From Lottia gigantea (Eukaryota; Mollusca; Gastropoda; Lottiidae), in contig NW_008708458.1 in assembly GCF_000327385.1 (NCBI RefSeq), positions 799,616 through 863,615 on the forward strand: a DNA stretch of 64,000 nucleotides. Reading direction: 5' to 3'. The position numbers and the translations under genes were made by a program. The number at the start of each line of letters is the position of its first letter. Position 1 is the stretch's first letter. Shown piece by piece: positions 57,601 through 64,000 of the stretch. The notes below the pieces were generated by a model. The model had not been told where the DNA came from, did no database searches, and saw only the letters and a list, made by a program, of their open reading frames with translations.

Positions 57601-60600
57601 CATAGATTTTATTAATAAAATAAAATATCTAACAATATTAGTAATTCTAAAATTCATCATACTCCATTAAAGACAATGCCTAGACTACATATTCTTATCA
57701 TTAAGATAATTATTCAGAAGGTAGTGCATGCTTCCAGCTGCCTCCAGGTTGAAATCAATTATGCCAGTTCTGTGACATTTAAAACTTTGAGTCAGATACA
57801 TTATAATTCATCAATAATCATTAACATACAAATAATGCAATACTCATATCTCTGATTAATTGATCTTTTAACACAGATAAAATCAATTGCAATTATTGAC
57901 ATTACCACACCTTTGTGATCAGATGTTCAAATCATAAAACAAGTGACATATTTCTAGCAGACCCTGATTTTTAAAGGAATTTAAAACTTTCTATGAGCTT
58001 AAAATAAACATTTTACTAGGTGGAGCAGTATACAAATAAATATTCACATAAGACTATGCATTATTTTGAATAAAAGATATATATCGTGAAGCTTTCTACA
58101 ATTACTTGTCCTTGAATAGTAAATTCAGTATTGTAATTCTACTCCTATTTATCACAGTATTAAAATAATATTCTCAAATTTATTTTGCATAAAATTAAAG
58201 GATAGATTTCTAAAACACTTTGATGTAATATTCAAACAGTAAACAGTAAAAAAAAAAAAAACTATAATGGTGAATATATTGATTCCTGTCTTGTGAATAT
58301 GATGTCGTACACAATTCTTGTTTATTATGAAGCCATGGACATGCCAAGCTAAGTAATGGATGTGCGCCAGCAAAGAGCATCTGCAAACCAAATCCATGTG
58401 CCATAATAATGTTGTTGTGCTCAAAGGGATCATGTGTTCTAAAGTAAGGGCAAGTAGAACACCTGCATAAAAAATTGAAAGATGATTTAAAATGGTCTAT
58501 ATTATAATAAAATTTTTAAAAAAAGTAATGAGAGAAATGAAAGGTTACTGATCCTAAGGGGTGGCAAGTAAATAATCACATGCATAGAAAAAAGTTGGCA
58601 ATCAACATTATTTTGAGAGCATTAGGAACTTAGGTCTACATTTAGGACTTGTTGTCAGGAACATCTTGAATTTAGAATGACTTTAAAACAAGATATCTGA
58701 TTAGTTGAACGTAAATTGCAATAAAATTTATTCAGACACCAATCAAAAGTTTTCTGACAACAAACTATATACAGGTAACTCATTTAAGTATACAATTACA
58801 GGATTAAGTCTAGTAGGATCATACATTTACATCTAATACTTTACAACTGGTTTATGTATAATAAACAATTTAATAAATTATGTATCAAGTAATGAAACAT
58901 CCCAATATATTCATTAATTTGTTATCCATAAAATTGTTACTAATCACTGCTCTTCAATTACTGTAATAAATTGCATTGAAATGGAGTTTATTATCCTATA
59001 TTACATGTGTCTTATACCTTGACTGCAATAATAGTATCTTGTATCACAGAAATTTGCATAGGCAGAAATTTGATAGGATTGTACGCTATATAATACAGTC
59101 CATCACAGCTGTTTCTGTCTAGGGTTCTGATTGGCTGTAATACAAGAAAGGTGGCTAATGCAGTCAAGATATAGGACTCTGTTCGTGCAGATGGCTAAAT
59201 TACTACTTCTGATCATACTAATGGGTATGGTATGAATTCAGTGGTATGCACTTAGTACATACATGGAAATATATGCTTTAGTTTAAGATTCTATAATATA
59301 ATTAGTTACTACACAATACATCCTAATTGTTAGTCCATATTGAATACATAATATGGATTTTATAAATGGTTTAAGTTAAGGAATATAAAGTAAAAAATTG
59401 CTAAGATATTTGTTTCCCTGAAGAATTCCAAGACTATTTTGAAACTTGGCCAATCTCACTGTTACATTGACTAAAAAAAATGTTTCTATCTCGTTTGGTT
59501 TAACAATGTTTTCTCGTTGTTAAACTATCCTACACTCATCCTCATATTTCATAAAACCTTCTGCAATCCACATTTGTTAGTAAGAGGGCTGTAGACTCAG
59601 TTGTATTTTCCACTCAGGTCCAGAAGAAGTTCTAAAATATCGTCAAAATCTTTACATTTCCTCTAAATTACTGTTCATAAATATATCTTTGTCACAAACG
59701 GTCATCTCACTCAAATAATTTTGGCAGAATGTCATCTTTTATCAATAGTGTTGAAACGGTTAATCAGTTAACCGATTTCGGGTAGTATTTCACGGGTAAC
59801 CGGGTCTGATTTGAGATAATCGGTTGACCGTCAATTTTATAAAAAAGTAAAGAGAGAGCAATTTTGACAGAAATTTCGTCACTGTACGAGTCTTTAAGCT
59901 GTTTTCTTTAGTAAATAAACATTTTTATTGGTTGAATAATTATATTGAGATTAATAAATCAAGATAGGGTATCAATTATCAAAACACTATTACTTTTTAT
60001 TAACTCTCCTCTAATTGGCTGTTTGTTTCTTCTTGCCTGTCAATCAGCTTCATACTCATATTCATGATTACGGATTCATTTAGACAATAGTTTTATACCA
60101 GTTGTGGAACCAGTACACTGATTCGTGGCAACTTCAATGAGATACACTCATTACACTGACCCCACAACTGGTATAAAAACCTTGGTTCTGTTAGAGACTG
60201 TAGCAATGAGTCCGTCCACACTCCGTCTGACCATTTCAACACTATTTATCAACACAGCCTTTATGTTTATTATATTAGTAGCCTATTATGCTTTCTTACA
60301 CATTACAACTCCTATAAAAAATCAAATAATTCTCAATCAATCTGTTCTAAAACACAGCAGCCATTGAACTTAGTCCCCGTCACATCTCATCTCCAAGTTT
60401 TCCACAAATATATTACACCACTAAGCAGTACACCTGCTCCCAAGACGACTACAGCATGCCTTGTGGGTGTACCAAAATACTCTACAATAGCCTCCCATCC
60501 ACCACGCCCTATAATCCATGAGGCTACACGATCTCGGATAAAATCTACCACTAAATTTATCATTGCTCTCATTAAAGGGATTCTGTCTAAAGCTTTTAAA

Positions 60601-63600
60601 CATATTCTATAGGCAAAATAAAACAGGGCCACCACTCTACCCCAATTGATCACACCATCTTTGAAGATCTCACTGGCTACTTTAATAAAGGTCTTATGTT
60701 CAGCTTCTGGCGGAACTTTATCAATCAATTTATGCATCTTTTCATCTTTATCCAATTCGTCTCCTATACATCGCAGGGCCCTACCGATTTCTCTGGCATG
60801 TTCTATTGGTGGACCAACTGGCGTTCCAGGCTCAATGAGGTCACCAAAACTTGGAGCATCATTGATATGATCTTGTGACAGTCGGTCCTGAATGAAGTTG
60901 TTAAGTAATAGCCTAGCTTGGTTGCTGACATCATCAGCACTGAGGTCTCTATCTCTATGTATGTCTCTGCTAACCATCATGATAACTTTTTAGTTTTGAA
61001 CACCTGTGTCATTTAACTCATCAAACAGGATATTGATGATTTGATTAAATAGTCAATCCTGTTTTCACACTAAATCAGGATTCATTTATCTTTTATTTCA
61101 TTGAACTTTCCCCGAGAAATATCAACTTTCCTCGAACGTTATTAAGAACAGGATGTAGTCAAATCGGACACAAACCATATCGTCCAATATATATATTATT
61201 TTATTTTAACAAATCGATCACTAAGTCAAATCGGACACAAATCTTATTTTTGTGGGCAAACTAATGAACATTAATTATATTAAAATCATTATGATTGGAG
61301 GAATAAAGTATTAATCTGTTGAAAGACTTGATTGTTTTGCACCTCAGTACATACTAAAGATCCGAACTGCAAAACGAAACCCAAAAAAACATTAACAGCT
61401 AATGAACTTTTCACATGAAGAAGTATATCAATTAAAAGTGAGCAATTATTTTATAATGAAAAGTGGTATCAGGAGTCTAGAAGAGTAAGCATACCCTGCC
61501 TATATCATTTGTTCTTATACACTTTTATACCACTTTATACCGAAATCCATATTCATCTCAACTCATGTCAATGTTGATTCACACTGTCAAAAGAAATTCT
61601 CAACTTACCTCATACAGCTGTAATCTTACATCAGCTTGTTGAGTACAGCATCTTCTCAAATTACCCAGAATTTCTAGACACAGGGCCTCATTACTGGCTG
61701 GGTTATACCTGGTGTGTACATCAACTTGTACCTATAAAGTACAGTCTCCACCTGTATGATTTGATCCTTGTTTTTTTTCTTATGGGTTTTTTTATATATA
61801 GGATTAGATATAAACATACTGTTCATAAGACATTTTGCAAAAGGCATGGATAAATAAATATATGGATATACCCTTTCTAGTTTTATTGGAAATTCTATAT
61901 TTATAATCTTATCTTGCATGAATTTTTGCATAGACAATAATTTAAGATTTTTTAGATAAGAAGTTATGATCCGAAATTCTACACGCCTAGGTTTCAGTTT
62001 TGCCAAAAATTAGTGTCAGAATGCACCAATCATTATCTTTTTAAAAAAATTCCTTTGGGGAGAGATCCCTGTAAGATGCTCTCAACCTCAACAGTTGACC
62101 TCCTACCCATCGAGTCAGTCTTCCCCCTATTTGTAACCCAGTCTCAGAAGTTTGGCACAACCACTGCCTGTTACTATCTGAACCTATGACAGGAATGTAA
62201 CTTCGAAGTCAAGTAGCTACCCATAAAAAGCGCAAAGAAACATGTTATACCTGACTTAAAGTAAAAGGCTGACTGCATTGACTAGACGGCAGCCCACCTA
62301 AAACTTTAAAATTCTTTAAAAACATCAGAAATCCTATGACACCAATTTTTCTAGCTTCCAGTTGTCTGAAATGTAAGATCACATTAGACAATTTGAAAAA
62401 TAATTAGTAGCTTAAAACGATCAATTGAACTTGTTCCACTTGTCCCTTTTGTTAGATAACATTGCAATTTCACCAAAAAATGTAGCTACAAAACATTTTT
62501 TGCCAAAAACAAGGAGGATACCTTAAGAAATACCAAAATTTCACCCTTATCAAATTCCATAAAAGTCTGAATCAAACTATAGTCTCTTTAAATAGGAATA
62601 AACTAGGAATAAACTAGAAATTAAACTATGTTACCATTACAATATACCCTAAAAAACCCAACTAACATACCTAGAAAACATAGACTTCTTCAGAACAATC
62701 ATTAAGGTATCTTTTAAAGACATACTGAGTTTTAACAATGGTTGTATAGCCTTCAATAAACCCTCCCCAGCACTGGGTGGTAAAAATGATAAATAGTCAA
62801 AAGCATCTCGAACTTTAGGTACAGATTCTAGTAAATATTGAGGGGCTGATGATACGATATCTGTCAGTAGTTCTGAAAAAAAAAGAAGATAATGGATCAC
62901 ATTCAATATTGACCTCTGTCGCATGTAGTTGGTGATGCAAAGATCTTTCAACATGGGTGCAGCCCATATAGAGATGTGGGCATATAAAACAGTGTTAAGC
63001 ATAAGATAATGACCAAGGACATGATTTTACAGAGTTTAGAAAACCTGAAACAGAGGAAAGCAAGCCTTGGAATACCTGAAGAATTAAAAATATTCTGTTT
63101 CTTCAAAAAGGTGCATTTTGACTCTGAGAATAATTGTACCAGTCTCAAGATTTTGGTAGTTTTGCAGTTATTGGCCTGTCACAGGGCATACTGGTATCAA
63201 CAAAATGTAAATTGTAATTTTTTTTCTAATCCAAATTATCTGAAGCTATAGATGTTAATTTGGCCTGAAACTCAAATCAGTTATCATCACCAAACCACAC
63301 ATTTCTTGATAATTCTACATTCAAAAATACCAATTATCCTCTGCAGCTAAAACTAATTAACGTTACCTAAATAATGTGAAACAGGAGATGTAGCTTTGGT
63401 TATTATTCTGTTAAATATCTGATCTAAGATTTCTCCTCGTACAACTTCATGTGCCTAGGAGAAATGAGAATACCAACAATATTATGACAAACAGAATTCA
63501 AATATCTTAAACAAACTGTAAAGAGATTTTCTTGCTTTTTAATGTAAATAATGAACATGAAAATATTGATATCATCATAACACACTGAAAATTGGAATGG

Positions 63601-63944
63601 TGTAAATCCATGCAATAATGCATGATACACATCAAAAGTTTAGAGGCCTATTTACAACTAGTAAACTCTAACATGGGTTCACTTCATCTTAAAGTCTTAA
63701 TGTAATTTATCTTTCATAAGTGAAACTTCCAGCAAAATGTCATTCTCTTTAAGACAAAGTCTTTATGTTTACCTTGAAAGTATTTTGAAGTATTTTAGCA
63801 CCCAGTTGACCAGCTAATTGTGAAGGTGTAGATACAGAGCCTTGATAAACTTCTCTACCGAATGCAGCCTTCGGACCAAAACTATCCATTAATGTGAAGC
63901 CAAGCTGTACTAATCCTTGTAATACATGATCCCAACCATATTTA
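48638..63944 (-). CDS. FANCI: Fanconi anemia group I protein, C-terminal three quarters
   Basis: FANCI pairs with FANCD2 on DNA; their monoubiquitination by FANCL/UBE2T starts interstrand-crosslink repair. Twenty-one minus-strand exons are visible: 63944-63773, 63454-63367, 62872-62671, 62365-62251, 61731-61609, 56654-56586, 56245-56144, 55215-55042, 54734-54613, 54344-54141, 53678-53499, 53134-52983, 52699-52620, 52254-52086, 51726-51599, 51219-51054, 50636-50452, 50009-49893, 49706-49521, 49228-49103, 48790-48638. All phases agree, giving 1003 residues; earlier exons lie beyond 64000. Recognisable blocks: [50 protein letters not shown], the acidic stretch before [18 protein letters not shown] with the conserved modified lysine, [16 protein letters not shown], and a basic tail PPAKRSKL. 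The intron 61608-56655 contains BAX. Confidence 0.96.
50195..50395 (+). repeat. Dispersed repeat, family B
   Basis: In a FANCI intron. It shares TTAGAAACAGGAATTAGTAA, the CACAGCTCACCATC segment and a CATGTATGTCCAGAATTATC block with the copy at 45136-45350. Confidence 0.5.
50640..50905 (+). repeat. Three spaced AT-rich repeats in a FANCI intron
   Basis: ATAATAAATTATTTACAACA at 50639, TAATAAATGATTTACAACAA at 50742 and TAATAAATTATTTGCAACAA at 50889, each followed by a CATCA stretch. The motif resembles the PERK intron 10 minisatellite unit (GATTTACTACAAACATC). Confidence 0.45.
50680..50735 (+). repeat. SINE-like tail in a FANCI intron
   Basis: TTAGGACGTCAAACTCCATT followed by CATTTCATTTT, the tail of the dispersed module. 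Confidence 0.4.
53811..54068. repeat. Family A copy with an internal duplication
   Basis: In a FANCI intron. A segment of about 80 bp starting GGCCTTTATAATAGTAATG at 53811 is repeated from 53918 (GGCCTTTACAATAGTAATG), each ending TTAAAAATTGAAATG. The second is followed by the family A right arm, GTGCAAATCGATGCTATAAG. Confidence 0.55.
59747..59835. mobile_element. Possible hAT-type terminal fragment
   Basis: TAGTGTTGAAACGGTTAATC followed by AGTTAACCGATT, then GGGTAACCGGG and AATCGGTTGACCG: clustered CGGTTAA/TTAACCG palindromes after a (C/T)AGTGTTG start, like the ends of some hAT elements. No partner end or target duplication was found, so only one end can be claimed. Confidence 0.3.
60091..60178. 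repeat. Perfect 17-bp inverted repeat beyond the BAX 3' end
   Basis: TTTTATACCAGTTGTGG at 60091-60107 is perfectly complemented by CCACAACTGGTATAAAA at 60162-60178, with a 54-base spacer. It could be a hairpin in a read-through BAX or FANCI pre-mRNA, or the two ends of a very small element. Confidence 0.6.
60266..60271 (-). promoter_or_regulatory. BAX poly(A) signal candidate
   Basis: Minus-strand AATAAA (plus TTTATT), 116 bases past the BAX stop codon, consistent with an independent short transcript ending inside the FANCI intron. Confidence 0.55.
60387..60980 (-). CDS. BAX: BAX-type pro-apoptotic BCL-2 family protein, intronless and nested in FANCI
   Basis: BAX effectors permeabilise the mitochondrial outer membrane. 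This single open frame codes 197 residues (human BAX 192), ATG at 60980-60978, stop TGA at 60389-60387; a second ATG directly follows the first. All domains are in order: helix 1 with [10 protein letters not shown] (25-33), BH3 [15 protein letters not shown] (65-79), BH1 [20 protein letters not shown] (104-123), BH2 around [17 protein letters not shown] (154-170), then TPT and a C-terminal membrane anchor (174-194, [17 protein letters not shown]). The GTPT and AGVL residues favour BAX over BAK or BOK. It lies on the same strand as FANCI, within one FANCI intron, with its own AATAAA 116 bases downstream. Vertebrate BAX has several introns; none is seen here. Intact motifs argue against a pseudogene. 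Confidence 0.93.
   Translation of the reverse strand: MMVSRDIHRDRDLSADDVSNQARLLLNNFIQDRLSQDHINDAPSFGDLIEPGTPVGPPIEHAREIGRALRCIGDELDKDEKMHKLIDKVPPEAEHKTFIKVASEIFKDGVINWGRVVALFYFAYRICLKALDRIPLMRAMINLVVDFIRDRVASWIIGRGGWEAIVEYFGTPTRHAVVVLGAGVLLSGVIYLWKTWR
60981..61300 (-). promoter_or_regulatory. BAX upstream region with stem-loop and direct repeats
   Basis: Just upstream of the BAX start are an imperfect inverted repeat (AACAGGATATTGA with TCAATCCTGTT, about 61025-61062) and two copies of AGTCAAATCGGACACAAA at 61157-61174 and 61224-61241. They may belong to the BAX promoter or leader; function is unknown. Confidence 0.35.
63585..63660 (+). repeat. Family A fragment in a FANCI intron
   Basis: TGAAAATTGGAATGGTGTAA, then GATACACATCAAAAGTTTAG and CCTATTTACAACTAG, match the right arm of the fold-back family; no left arm is evident. 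Confidence 0.5.
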
Positions 63945-64000
63945 CTATAAAATATAACACTTACAACATACATCATACATGGGGGTTTGAATATAAAAAT

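Larger units (their letters stand above)
56655..61608 (-). other. Large FANCI intron hosting BAX
   Basis: At 4.95 kb this is by far the largest intron in the visible part of FANCI (most others are a few hundred bases). Besides BAX at 60387-60980 it contains a possible hAT-type end at 59747, an inverted repeat at 60091-60178 and direct repeats at 61157 and 61224. From 56655 to 59740 I see nothing recognisable: AT-rich, no sustained reading frame. Confidence 0.6.

Noticed and set aside
60125-60367. 80-codon plus-strand open frame with a hydrophobic stretch
   Set aside because: It overlaps the presumed BAX 3' UTR in antisense, has no family resemblance, and includes one arm of the inverted repeat.

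Overview
This 64 kb window is nuclear DNA of an animal. Its genes are split into many short exons with GT-AG introns, intergenic and intronic DNA is AT-rich, and every recognisable protein is metazoan. Dispersed repeats of the kind described from molluscs (hairpin ends reading ATACGCCCAC...GTGGGCGTAT, a GTCCGTCCG motif, a core of 170-bp tandem units) point to a lophotrochozoan, most likely a mollusc. That placement is inference. I found no bacterial operon, CRISPR array, rRNA or tRNA gene, and no retroviral or other virus-derived element.

Layout, left to right. (1) 1-2381, plus: the 3' part of mannosyl-oligosaccharide glucosidase (MOGS, glucosidase I, GH63). (2) 6361-11211, minus: a complete 10-exon centractin gene (ACTR1/ARP1, 376 codons). 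(3) 11945-16544, plus: a complete 10-exon Suppressor of fused gene (SUFU, 481 codons), head-to-head with ACTR1. (4) 19604-27515, minus: an 11-exon BOD1/BOD1L-like gene (1371 codons) with an N-terminal Shg1-type domain and a C-terminal Arg-Ser and Pro-rich tail. (5) 28023-37502, plus: a complete 17-exon EIF2AK3 (PERK) gene, head-to-head with BOD1L. (6) 39220-40652, minus: a small unrecognised three-exon gene. (7) 41161-47380, plus: a seven-exon NHL-repeat protein (1043 codons) that looks like a TRIM-NHL protein without RING or B-box. (8) 48638-63944, minus: the last 21 exons of FANCI, open at the right edge of the window. (9) 60387-60980, minus: an intact, intronless BAX-type BCL-2 gene nested in a 4.95 kb FANCI intron. 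Exon borders were set by hand from splice signals, reading-frame continuity and similarity to remembered family sequences. For every complete gene the exon lengths sum to a multiple of three.

Functionally the window holds ER quality control (MOGS trims N-glycans; PERK senses unfolded protein), the dynactin minifilament (ACTR1), Hedgehog signalling (SUFU), chromosome biorientation, chromatin or fork protection (BOD1L), interstrand-crosslink repair (FANCI) and mitochondrial apoptosis (BAX). These are housekeeping neighbours rather than one pathway. Three divergent pairs (ACTR1/SUFU, BOD1L/PERK, small gene/NHL gene) are separated by only 0.5-0.7 kb between start codons, which suggests shared promoters.

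The most notable points are the ACTR1-SUFU head-to-head pair, which matches the human 10q24 arrangement; the intronless BAX inside FANCI; the RING-less NHL protein; the SR-tailed BOD1L protein; and several short repeat families seen in multiple copies here.
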